From the NCBI GenBank assembly GCA_035041965.1, contig JAPYMA010000526.1, positions 1 through 64,000 on the forward strand: DNA of 64,000 nt, read 5' to 3'. Below are positions 47,561 through 59,731 of the stretch, piece by piece; the first letter of the stretch is position 1; every line of letters begins with the position of its first letter. Below the pieces are notes generated by a model, which was not told where the DNA came from, made no database searches, and saw nothing but the letters and a program-made list of their open reading frames with translations. A program made the position numbers and the translations under genes. The DNA is from Anisakis pegreffii. Lineage: Eukaryota; Nematoda; Chromadorea; Rhabditida; Anisakidae.

Positions 47561-49154
47561 GCAGAGTGATCCGTTGAAGAAGTTAGGCGTAGAATCGATG
47601 ATCACATTAGATCACTGAAAAAATGGATATCATCAGTTGCTAATGAGCTCTTTAATCAAAGCAAAATCTTGATACGTCAATAATTCAATAATTCGGTTGA
47701 ATTTGATGTATGAATAGCATCGTTCATCTTCGCGCAGATCTTTTCCTGTTCTTCGCAATGGCGAGTGTGATTCTCTGAAGGAGATTGCTGAACTGAGTTG
47801 TCATTCGGTCGATGGTGAGGATGCAGTTGGTGTATAGCATATCATTGATAAATTCAGCGATTCAAGCCTCATTTCTATCTCGAGAAATAAGCAGTGATCA
47901 TGCATAAATATTCTATGAATAAATCACGAAGTAAACGGCTTTGAAACCGCTGAAAGCTGAGTCAAAAGACTCAAAAAATTCGTGAATTATTGAGAATGAT
48001 ACCCTTGGATGCCCTCATAGACTGTTGGATGCTCGCTCAACTCTAACCGTTGCATAATTGCCATCTTCATTAGGCCAAATGTTCAGATATGAAAATCGAT
48101 TGATATATTGATACGGTTGAAGTTGTTAATTGTTTAATTTCTGAGATGTTGAATGCTTACTCTGTAGTGAAATGCTTTAACTCGATAAACAATTGAATTT
48201 GTTGAACAAGTTTTCCATGTTTTCAACTTTTAAAGAAGGAAATTGATCACACGAACCCTCAGTTCGTGCTACATCGCGTGCTCACATCGAAAGTGCGTCT
48301 TTTTTATTTCTTTTAGTTTCTTTCGTTATACTTTTGCTAACCTTTCTAACTTTTCTGCGAATTCGTCTGCATGGTAAATATTTCATTAGAAAATCTCAGC
48401 GCCCTCTTTGAATTTAAACAGAAGAAGTTACTCTTGAGGTAGTTTCAAAACTTAGCAATAGCTCGCAATTCACATGCAATCAAAAGATTGTATGCACTCA
48501 GCACGAAAGTAATGTTGTACTTATTCAGGTTAAAATGAGTCTTTCGGTGCTTTCTGAAACAGTCGCGTTGATTTGACCCTACCATTCATATTCTCACGCA
48601 ATCCAAGCAACAGAAATCGCTTTTTCAATGTGATTGCGCGCAAATTTTTGTTTCACTAACTTGTTTGTGCCCACTTAACATGAGTTTCCGTTTCCTGGAT
48701 CTGATTTTATCTACATCAATGAGTATTTAAGGCGGTCTCGCTCGCCTAAAGCGCCTTTTGATCACGCCTTTAGAAGCGAACAGTTTAGTTAACTAAAACT
48801 TAGGCTTCATTGACTCCTCAAAGGCGAATGATAAAATTGTTCTTCGTAGTCATTAGGAGTAGCACTGATGATTCTTCATTAACCTCCAAGTAAAATGCAG
48901 CAGTCGATAGACAGATTCTGCTGATTTCTTCATCTGTCTAAAAAATGGTGCAGGAAATGGTTCACTGATCCATGAAACATCTGCTCTAAGCTTATTGTTA
49001 GAATTCATCAGAAGTGTGTATGTGTTGATTGTAGTACTGATTTGCGGAGAATTGGGACTGGTAAGCATGTGATAAAGTCATTTGAGTAACGAGATATTAA
49101 TGATACGAAATTAAAACGAAAACGAAACTGTGATGAGTACGGTGTATTTCAGTG

Positions 49155-51663
49155 ATGATCAGTAATACGATTACGCTTTTAGTGGATATATTCCTTTTGA
49201 TCATTTGCACATTTCAAGTACTCGCGAATTTGATTGTTTTGATTGCGTTCGGAGGAGATGCGAAACTGCGACGTAATCCAAATCTCATCCTATTGGCATC
49301 GTTGGCATTCATTGATTTTACGTATGCACTCTTGTCAATACCCTATCTTATAATTCTGATCACTTTCTGGGTTCCTGAAGGTGAGTCAGTGGAATTTTCA
49401 ATTACTGTAATGATCTATGTTTCGAATTCAATCTTCTCATTTTATTTGAAGCTCTGAAATGTTATACTGATTCGGTTAGTTTGATCAATTATGTCGTCGA
49501 GACTTTTTGCTTTCAGTTCATCTGCATTGCTGATGAAAAAATAAACCACCCAAAAAATAATCCGTTAACTAGTGTTCATTTCGATCGCTCACTAAGAACA
49601 CTTCTATGAAGCTTTAATTTAAGGAACGTTGATGTTTATATGAGCAGAGCTTTTTCATGGTTACCGCATCTGAAAGCCAAACGTTTCAACTGTCAAAGTA
49701 ATCCGTTTTCAATAATTCAGGTGAGGAGTTCAACTACAATGCAGTAATGGTGATTCACTCTGGAGCTATGCCGGCAGCATTGATGAAATCTGGGTGTACG
49801 ATAACTACGTTGATTGCACTTGATCGTGTTATCGCATTGTTTTTTCCGACTCACTATTTCAAATTGGATCGAAAGAAGTGACTATTCGACTGTTTCTTCT
49901 TGTGTTGAGAATTTCAGGAAGCACATCATAGCATTTTATTAATATCACTTTGAAAACGTGAACATTCTATTAATATTAATATGACTTTGATGACTTCGGA
50001 GAGGCATGAAAGCGCATGCATTTCTACGCAACCCCACAACATCTTTGATCTTGTACCGTCTCGCTGCAAAATTGAACACACACACACACAATCAAACAGT
50101 AACATTTGTGGAAAAAATCACCGCCGTAGAACTATGAAATTCATGCCTCTTCAAAGTCATTCTAACCTGGCAAATGTTTCACGCACTTTGCCATATAAAA
50201 GTTGATGGTTCAGATATTTCATTGGTGGATTCATCCTTTCTCTATTGATGGCTCTGTTTGATTTGACCGTTCTGTTTCGACTCACCCACATTCATGCAGT
50301 ACCTGGATGCACATCATTCGATTGTTTCACGTCCACGGTATGTGACCGCATATTGTGATCATTAACACATAATTTTAAAAAAGAACTGGCATTCAAAATG
50401 GTGCACATAAACTCAGAGACCATCGAAACCGCGTGAATCGAGTTCATGCATCCTGAGCTGACGCAGTGCAAGTGATTCGCGTTCTGAATCAGCAAGTGCT
50501 GAGGTACAAAATCAATCTAACCACTTGGTCGCGCTCTACCTTGAACTACTAACGTTGTCATAGGAACAGTGCACAGACTGTCTCTTCAGCATTGTAACAT
50601 TCTTTTTAAGGTTTTGCTTCTAATCAAGTTACCTGGATTACCTGGATTGGCCAGGCTATCAAATGTTTGCAACGTTGCTGGCCACAATGCTCGCGTTTCC
50701 GTTCGCACTGTTTTAGCCTTGATTGACACCACCCCGCTAGCTAGACGAGCAGGCCAAGTGAGCGCAACCGAGTGTTTAATTAGTTACCGTGAATACTTTG
50801 CGCAATTAAACGTAGCCAAGTACCTATCCGATAAATAATCATAACTCTAAAAATAAAACATTTCGCCGATCGCTAACAGCAATCAACAAAATAACCGCTC
50901 GATGTGTAAGTAACAAGTAATAATCAAGTTAATATATGAAGCAATTATTTTACATCACATATATTCATATCAAAAACTTACTCGATCAAATGAACGGTAA
51001 TGTCATGTGTAATCTTATGGTGAATGAATCTTAAAATACATTATTTAATCAGATTCAATCGGCAATGTACTCTCGTATAAGTTGCTATTAATTTGTGAGA
51101 ACCTAATGGAAAATAAAGTATGAAGGAAACATATGAATAGTTAAAAAGTTTTCGTTTATTCATTCAGAAATTTCGTGCTTATTGGGGGCTGTCAAATATG
51201 GTCGTCAACACAATATCATGTATTCTGACGATTGCTCTCGTGATAGGCTTGAAGAGACTGCGTGCGAATCGTCAGGAGCACTTATCAAGAGTACGACAAG
51301 CAGCGCGTGATAAATCTGTAAGTTATGCACTTTAATGCAATTCTTCAATTCCTATCAAAAATTGTTCCGAAGGCATTTGATTTTTCAAAGTTATACGAAA
51401 AACAATTCTGTGTTTCTCGCAACATTTTGCATGAAAACACCACAAAATTCTTCAGGCTGATCGAGTAGCGATGTATATTTTGATCATATCGGCTGTTTTT
51501 GGTGTCATTCCTGGCACAATCAATGGGTGTGCCGAATTCACGCATATCTTGGTATGCGTTTCTATCTTATAACTGAATTCCATGTGTCATTACCATTGAC
51601 CGGCGATGCAAATTTTGTATCAGTCAATAATAAATCATACAAATTCAGTACTGTTGGCAGAAA

Positions 51664-51711
<48 letters not shown>

Positions 51712-52352
51712 TGTTATTAATATTATTATTATTGTTATTGACAACTGTGAATTTGGTCGGATTCTAACCGTTTGAATGCCATCAGATTAGTGATGGCATC
51801 CAAACGATTAGAATCCGACCAAATTCACAGTTTGAGATTCCAATTCTCGAAATTTTGGCCGGAGAATTTCAAGCGAACCTCGGTCGATTACCATCATTAA
51901 TTCTACGGACACAAGTGCAATCGTTAATATTCCCTTCTTGTGAAAAACTCTGCTATAATCAGTCTCAGTTGCTCGTGATCTTACTCATACTAATGCATTC
52001 ACTGACGACTTCTTCACTTAACCAAACTTACTGATACAAGTGGAGCAAATGGTCATATAGTGAAACTCTTGAGCTAATGTTCAGTGTACTCGAGTCATTT
52101 CATATGTTTCAGCTTCTCAACGATATTGGTTTCTTCATTGGTGTATGTGCGTCAATCAGTGGCTTATCACATGCGTTCATATTCGGAATGGCACACCCTG
52201 GAATTCGAAACAAGATTTTAGTGATGTTCCGAATGAAGGCACCTGCATCTGCAACAACGGTATCCACTGTTGTGAGAACACATCATAAGTCGACCCATGC
52301 GGGAACAAGAATTGAGTGTTTGAAATTCAATCATACGTCTAACTCATCGTGA
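49155..52352 (+). CDS. Seven-transmembrane G-protein-coupled receptor
   Basis: Rhodopsin-like 7TM receptor of nematode type, 330 residues. Exons 49155-49380, 49721-49877, 50214-50337, 51168-51317, 51456-51551 and 52113-52352 join in phase. TM1 is near residues 8-32 with N in LANLIVLIAF, TM2 follows RRNPNLILLASLAFID, TM3 carries SGCTITTLIALDRVIALFFP (DRV in place of DRY), TM4 is FIGGFILSLLMALFD, an extracellular loop has GCTSFDC, TM5 is LSNMVVNTISCILTIALVIG, TM6 follows basic RADRVAMYILIISAVFG, and TM7 is FFIGVCASISGLSHAFIFG followed by HPGIRNKI. The ligand is unknown; it resembles nematode chemoreceptor families (Srsx/Srx/Srbc group), which I cannot separate by eye. Exon 1 follows TTTCAG, so a trans-spliced or non-coding leader is possible. 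Introns 3 and 5 carry repeats. Confidence 0.9.
50629..50915 (+). repeat. ~290-bp dispersed repeat family, long copy in intron
   Basis: Lies in intron 3 of the 7TM receptor. Full-length relative of 37490-37785, beginning TTACCTGGATTACCTGGATT and ending near GATGTGTAAGTAACAAG. Confidence 0.85.
51663..51740 (+). repeat. (ATT)n microsatellite
   Basis: About fifteen ATT units followed by imperfect ATT/GTT units in intron 5 of the 7TM receptor, immediately left of the large hairpin at 51743. Confidence 0.95.
51743..51832. repeat. 42-bp inverted repeat with 6-base loop
   Basis: Left arm AACTGTGAATTTGGTCGGAT...ATGCCATCA and right arm TGATGGCAT...ATCCGACCAAATTCACAGTT pair with two mismatches around GATTAG. 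It sits in intron 5 of the 7TM receptor. Confidence 0.95.
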
Positions 52353-53250
52353 GCTTTGCAACCTGTCTTTGACTAACAAGTCAGCCTATTCGGCTGGTGA
52401 AACAGCTTGTGAAGACTTCTCTTGTTACAAGCGCCGAAGTTTTTCGGAGAACAAAGCCAACTATTAATAACGAGCCTCGAAATTGGCTTCATCCTTTCGG
52501 ATGCAAATTTTTGCTCAGTATCCAAAAGTCTTCGTACCAGAGCACAGATAATTTTGAAGAATTGTTCTTGATCTCGTACTTACACATTCTTATAAGCATG
52601 TTAATTTTGTTATTGAATTTTTTTATGATTCCTTGAAGAAGGGTTTCATCGTATCCTGAAGTTGTGAACATCATATCACAAATGGATGCTTAAAAATCCA
52701 TCAGTCACTGCATCCTGATTCGAATATTCAACTGAACTTGTTCTTTTTTGAATGATTAATATCAGAGATATTAGTTCCAAGTAAGCAGGTTTCTTGATAA
52801 AATTACATTCAGCCATACAGATGGCATCTAGGATATGCGATTTTTTGGCTTGATCCATTCAAAAACTCGAAATGCTAGCTTGTTATCACTTGCTATCGGA
52901 AACAGTGATGGATTTGTTGTTAACGACTAACGAAAGAACTCACCATCAGAAAGAAATGCAACAATTTTGATAAATCCGCACATGTCTCATGGAAAAACTC
53001 TGCAAAAGTACGCATCGTGCAAAAGCAAAAGTACTCTATTCAGCGCATTGAAAGTAATTGAAGCGTTATGAAGCATTTTTCAGCTAGGAAACCTCTATGT
53101 TATTTATTCTTTCATATGTGAGATCGAAAAACTGATTACTTGAATTAGGATTATAATGAAAGCATGCATATATGAGCGCGTTCATTCCATTAAGGTATTA
53201 TACAACGATTGAGCACAATAATCGCAAAATATAAGTACAGAGTCCGATGA
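52353..53250. other. Spacer between convergent genes
   Basis: No gene seen between the ends of the 7TM receptor and the ligand-gated channel. Short frames at 52397-52858 have no family. Confidence 0.5.
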
Positions 53251-56200
53251 TCACAATATAGCAGCAAACCATTCGGCTGACTCTCGAATGCACGCCGGAT
53301 CGATGATTGCATAGTGAATATTCGGATAGATAAGGAAATAGAAGAAACAAAATGTTACAAAACCAAATAGGAAAATCATCTGAAATTTGAAAGCAAATAA
53401 GCACGGTGTAAATGATTTATAGAAGAGTAAAATTTATGTAAGAAGAAATATTCGATGAATGCCTTCTCGCATTGTACTCTGAGCGAAATACCATCGAGAA
53501 ATCATTATGAGGGAATTTTATCCTCCTCGATTTTATCCTCCAGGAACTTTGCCTGGGTAAAGTGCATTGCATATAACTTCACAAGAATATGAATAATCGA
53601 CGAGAGCAAAAATCACACCTGAGTCATCCAGTGAAATCGCTGAATGGATCGTGCAGTGAATCTGATTCTTGACCTGCTGTTTGACGGAAACATGGTTTCT
53701 GAAAGAATGACGAATACAAAGAGTATTCATGTGATATACTAATATTTGTGAGCATTTTGGCATGGTGATCGTGAACATCAATGCTATAGCCACTTCAGTA
53801 TACTGCACATCACTTCTTTCATCATGCGTTTCCTGTCGACAGCTTGTTCATAAAATATATCAATCGAAATGATCAATCGAACAAACAGAAAACGAAAGAC
53901 TGATACTACCTTCTTAAGAACTGTTCTCACATTTCAATATTAGCAATGAATTAAAGAATGCAAACGCATTGCAAACAATGTGATGCTGGTAAATCATGAA
54001 ATAACAACTGATCATGATTTCAAATGACTCGATTGACCCTTAACAATGCAGTGAAATCAACACCTGAATGATGATTTATACCGTCAAATGGTTTCTCCAC
54101 AGGTATCGATGTGGCAATTGGATTCATTCGTAGTGCAGTACATGGAGCGCGGCTGAAAGTAGATTTCTGGTTATCCATCAAAATCAGTCATTTTTAATCT
54201 GGAGACAAACTCAAATCGTATCTTAAGCATGCAACTCAGTTTGATGCCATCATGCTCGAGCTGTTTTGTTGATTTCAAAGATATGAAAGTTGCTAACGAC
54301 AAATTCACTATTTCTGAGATATCCCCTCCAACTCAGCACCAAATGTAAACTGCAATTCAGTTCAATGTCCGTTCTGTACCGCTGAACTGCAAAGAAGTCA
54401 AAACTTCATCATTCGCCCGAAAGAGAGGGAGAAAATTGAAAGTATGATGGAAACTTCATCGAACGAAAATGTTCTACAGAAGCGTCATAAATTTTCGGAT
54501 TGTGATGTCCTTCATCTGAAGAAAATTGTGGGTGAATGATCTTGCTGGTACAGTATCTGCTCACAGCATTTATAGCAGGCAGAGTTTTAGAAAATCTGTG
54601 ATCTGTCGATGGAAACTTTCGAATGTTTAAAATCATCCCGATAAGTGAAGTGACTGAATTGTGACTGATCTTTTAAGAGTCATATGGTGTTATATGAAGG
54701 TGAAAAAAAAAATACATGCATACTTTCAACAAGAAATCTCAGTCATCGAATGAAACAACAATCATTTACTGACTAAAAACCAAGCTGAGGAAGAGGATTA
54801 GGGTCTTGGGCATCATCCTCCGCGCGAATGTTTGCCTAGCTACGAACCTCAATCAATGACTGTGATCGTTATGATAATTTATAACTGCTTGTGAGGAAGG
54901 TGTTAAGCGCCAAAACGCGGAGTCGGGTTTCTTTGATTAAATATTGCTAACTTCATCCACTGGATGTTGCTTTTTGTCAGCAAATGTGTTGCTATGTAAT
55001 TCAGCAATCTCAAAACCAGCCTAATTATGCACTGTGGAAATGATAAGTTTTCCAATTTTAGTCGAAAACTAATAGTAAGCACTGACCGCCCACCAGAATT
55101 GACAAAGACACTGAAACCGCAGTATCAGTTCAAAACACCTTTAACGTTCGGATTATCAAAACGGCGGTGTTATTTTACTTCATTAACGCTATCTTCCAAC
55201 CTAATGTCGAACTCACTCTGCGAATTCCAACCAAAATATGCGCATATTTCTCACTCGTTTATTCCACATTCTCATCTCTTCACACGATATTTGGTTCAAC
55301 ATCATTTCTATTTAAAATGCCTACTTAGGAGGCTTGAGTCCATTCGATTTTTGTAAAGTTGGTGGTGATTGGACTGGTGTAGCCAATCGCGAATGAATGC
55401 TGGAACCAACTTGAAGCATCGGAAGAAGTCCAGCCACAACTGATGTGTCTCTAAACTTCGAGCAGTAACCCGAGGATCAAGATATCATCAAAAATTATCA
55501 AGTTTTTGTAGATATCTCATTGCAAAATGTTAATGTACTATCTGTTTCATTAGCTGAATGCATTCGAAATGATTACAGCGAATAAATTTGACTCTAGAGA
55601 GAACAACGAGTTCAAAATCAAGAGCTGCATTGAACTGATTATACTTGCAGCAAATGATATATTATAGCTAAGGGCAGTCAACATCGCTAAGTACGGTCAA
55701 ATTTCCTATAATAAAATTAGAATCTATAGATACACCTTGTTATTCGCAGTCTTTGTCGCATGTACTTGAGAGTAGCTAACTTAATCAAGGAGAGAAAAAC
55801 AATACAGAAGCATACACCTGCAAAGATCACTTAGTTATTTCTTTGAGAATGCAAGCGATTTAATTGTTTGAAATTAAAATCTTACTCAAGTTATCGACTG
55901 AAAACGAACTCAATATTGTATAAAGAACCAAAAAGCAAGAGTTTTGGAGGTGCGTAAAAAGGATTGACACTAAATGAGAACCCACCAAGATAAACGTCCA
56001 TTGCTTTGATATAGCTAACTCTCGGCATAACTTCATTGTATGAAAACAGCAAAAATGTAATGGTTAATATTATTGAGATCATATCCTGAAATGCTCCGGA
56101 TTTATTTTTCATTCCACTTCAACGCTACTGCACTGAATGACCCAATATAATTTCGAGACAGTCAATTCTGTGAAACGACTGCATAATGGACTTTTATAAT

Positions 56201-59200
56201 GAAGGATGATATTGAGATAAAGCTATGATCTCTTGTTTATTGTTTACAGTTTCTTGTATGTCTGTCTATAGTGCTTTGCATATCGCGTATTCTCTGACCA
56301 CCATTGGCAACATGTGATCATTGTTTTGTAATCAGCTAATCCCTATGACCATATAAGTAGCTCAGTGTAGTCTGTGAGTCAGCGCCAGGCGGTGTGTTGA
56401 TAGTGTACTCAGTGTTGTCACTCGCAGTTACTGGAGTGTTGTACTCGCTATCGTCGGCATCTTTCGCAATCATCAGTTGTATCATCACTCTACTCAATCA
56501 TCATTATCGTCCTTATTCATTAGTGTGGATCCTTATCTTCACATCATCAAAAACTAACATCACAAACGTATAAGACAGAATCTCCAGTTTTGCTACTGAA
56601 CAAGCCATCAACACGATGTGATTACAACTCTCAATATGATCAAAATGGCGCTCTGTTTTTGAGCAAATCTTCAAACGTTGAATGGCTAAGAAATCAACAA
56701 CTGCTTCGAATGGCGATTCTTCGAATGAGCCGACCTGGAATGATGTTTCATTTTCCATCCATAGTGAGACCCATGAGGTGATCACAACGGCAGTTGACGG
56801 AATAATCAGCTGAAGGAAGCAGAAGCCTGCGGTTCGGGATAGTACAAAGCATACGTATAAACGACTGTAGTTTCCTGTGAGGTTTACAAATGACAGTCAG
56901 CGATCAAGAAAAAGATGAAGAAAGAGTGCAGAACTGAACAAAATGATTTTATCGAGGCATTCACATCTCAGGATCAAAAAGATGTGCTCGGAAGTTGGAA
57001 TGCTGAGAGATTAACTTTATCAAGCGATGCGAAACCACGGTTGATTTGCTGAAATAAGCCAATCAACAAATTCCAGAAGATAACAACTGCTCTAGATTCA
57101 CCTGTTGCATACATTTCCGTTTGGCTGGTCACAAACGCTTCTTTGATCTGAAAATCTGGCAAACGAATCTTATGAAGCTTGAGCGCTTGCTTCTCACCGG
57201 TCGACCACACGTAACGAACCTGATCGGCCGTGTAACCATCTGAATCAAAAAGAATCAGAATGTTCGTAACTGCGAGATGCATTCAGCCGCTTACACATGC
57301 ACAGGTGACTACTCACAGCTTTCAACGGCCAATTTGCAAATCTGAGTGTCAAACGGAAACAGCGTTAGATCCATCGGGCATTCGGCCACTACCGACAGTC
57401 GTCTACTGTACAGCACCCTTCCGGAATTCTGCAACCTGCAATTCGATGTGTTTAACATGAATTTCCGAATTCTTCCCGAGTGGGCTGGATAATTGAGTCA
57501 GAATTTCAAGCTGCCAGAAGACGTAACCTCAGCCTACAGGATGTGCTCAGCGTAAGAAATATCACTTGTTATCAATAGTGATGGCATGGGACCGAAGTTT
57601 GGTTGAAAAACTCCAACAAATTTCGGTCGGAATTCCAAAATTCGAAATGCGACGGAATAAATTCGAAGTTCAGTTGGATTTTTGAGTGTCGAAATGTTGA
57701 GAAGTCAATTCGGTGGAATTCCGACCGAATTAAAATTTTGTTCAGATGTCATCAGTAGTTATCACTGAAGATGAAAATGTCCTATGAACCTCAGTAATGA
57801 ACGATGCGAGATTGATTGCTTCGTTGGGTTTTTTGATGCGATCGCATTGGGCATGAATGTGTCCGGATGCCAAATGAAATTGATATAGCTCTCGTGTAGA
57901 GCGATTTCGGACTTGTTTTGAAAGTTCAGTTTATCGTACGATAGACGGTGGTCGAGCCACGACTCTCGGTAGAATAGCTCCAGATTGTAATTCTGAATGC
58001 AACAATTCAATTATTCACTGGTTCAGATGCATATACGTTTTCGAACTCTTCAAATGAGTGTTTCCTGCTGGAACGGAGATGTAAATTTTGAAGAAAAGAA
58101 GCCATTGCGAAGCGGCTAAGAATCATTAACCAATCCATTAAGTGACGGGATGCAACTATATCCTGCGTTTGCAGTCAAATTCGAACGTGCCATTAGTTTG
58201 TTAGCAATAAGATATTGCTGGCTGGGTGCAAAAGGATTCGAAGAATAAATTCTTAATGGACCTAAAAGCCTTTCACAGGTCTCTAATTGAAAAGAAGAGC
58301 ACAGATCAAATATATGCGTTCAAGCCTCTTCACTAAAACTTGTAAGAACGTCATCTTTCACAATAAACAATACTTTTTTTGCACAAAGCACAAAAACTTT
58401 GTGCAAAGAATTTGCACAAAGTGAAGTAAATGCAAAACATTCACCATGGTGACTTCAGATACCGCACGAATATTACTGACGACAATCGATACGTGAATAT
58501 CGACAGATTCTAAAACCAGAATAAAGCGTCACTCGTTTGCGCCCAAAAACTACACCTAATTCAGCATCTTCGGATTGCCAGGAATATGATTGAAACACAT
58601 AATTCTCCATACGCGAATAGATTCTAAGAAAACTGGCTTCGATGCATGAAGCTAAGAAACACCACTGAATCAACTAATAAAATTTAGTTCTTGCAAATTA
58701 GCGTTTGGACCGACAAAGATTTCTTCACTGTCAAGCTCATCAGATTGTTTCACCTGTACTACATCCCAAACAGTCAGTTCGCGATTAAAAGTTAAAATTT
58801 TCAGTTACTGATTCCATGGTCATGTAAAAGTATTCAGTGACATACATACCATCATTTCCGTTGTCTGGCAACTGTCTATGATCATATTTAATTCGGTGCA
58901 AAAAATGCAGAAAATCCAGCGTTTCTCTGAAAGATGCACACAGCTTTCACATTCGTAGGTATAAAAATGAATTTCTTGCTTCATTAGCGAATGCTCCTCA
59001 GTATCATTGAGCAATACCACCATCCATAACCATCCTGCATTCCTGTCTCCTGTGTAACTAATGAAATCGCTCAGTTTGAAAACCCTCAAACATTACGATT
59101 ATGTTAGCGAACTCGAAATTGGTGTGCTCCAATAATGAATAGTCATAATGGATTGATTTGGAGCAGTCAAACAGCCACGGTATCTACCGTTCCTACTCCA

Positions 59201-59731
59201 TGCTATCGAACTATACCCTTGTTGAAATATCGACTCCTTCGTGAGCCTAGTGTACCGTGGTATCAGTTCGTAATCCATTTCTGCATCTTCAACATCCTCA
59301 AATATATCATTAACGGACAAGCCTTGGTTCACACCAATCTTACTCATCAGACCACCTTTTACTGCTTGAACCTGCAAAATCGCATCAATTCTTCACAGCC
59401 TTCTCAACATGACCGAATCAATGCAACAACATTTGCAACCTCATTCTCAAAATGTAGTACGTTTCCTCAAAATCAGTGGTGAACCATGCACAAGACAAAA
59501 AAGGCGAAGTTCTCTTGAAGGAAATTAACCCGAGATTAATTTGCTGAAAGCATTGACTATTGTGATAAATGAGCGTAAATCAATTATCACCTCTGCAAAC
59601 TGAGAGCAAATTAACAAAGCGGTCGTAAGTACTGATGAAACTGTGTCCGCTCTAAACTGCATCTTGCGTCCGTTACCAGGATTCATGCAGATGCCTTTGC
59701 GCAACCATTCCATCTTGCTGGAGAATTTCAT
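53251..59731 (-). CDS. Cysteine-loop ligand-gated ion channel subunit
   Basis: Pentameric ligand-gated channel subunit, complete. Thirteen exons: 59591-59731, 59256-59371, 58850-58926, 58445-58509, 57790-57992, 57317-57435, 57102-57239, 56735-56874, 55986-56085, 55736-55817, 54064-54152, 53619-53698 and 53251-53379. All phases close, giving 492 residues. Seen in order: a signal-peptide-like start (ATG 59731 or the in-frame 59662), an acidic stretch, [50 protein letters not shown], the Cys-loop [15 protein letters not shown] (13 residues between cysteines), [18 protein letters not shown]1 ([20 protein letters not shown]), M2 ([19 protein letters not shown]), [16 protein letters not shown] leading into M3, a short loop, and M4 [18 protein letters not shown]. 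It looks most like GABA/glutamate/acetylcholine-gated chloride channel relatives, but lacks the PAR motif before M2. The ligand is unknown. A tandem paralogue lies upstream. Confidence 0.93.

Larger units (their letters stand above)
40915..49154. other. Gene-poor stretch with exon-like fragments
   Basis: Eight kilobases without a gene I can assemble. Repeats: TTTCACGAATGATGCCTCGTGAA appears at about 41532 and 41838. There is a 178-bp duplication at 44587/45487 and hairpins at 44957 and 47195, and an hAT-like remnant lies at 47442-47560. Three plus-strand exon-like pieces at 43013-43105, 43456-43593 and 44439-44505 are listed separately. Confidence 0.45.

Noticed and set aside
53533..53808. 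91-codon minus-strand frame read as one piece
   Set aside because: Only 53619-53698 of it is exon, and in a different frame; the joined phases of the channel gene exclude the long frame.
58378..58425. TTTGCACAAAG repeats near the channel 5' exons
   Set aside because: Short simple inverted/direct repeats of 10-12 bases; not distinguishable from chance in AT-rich sequence.
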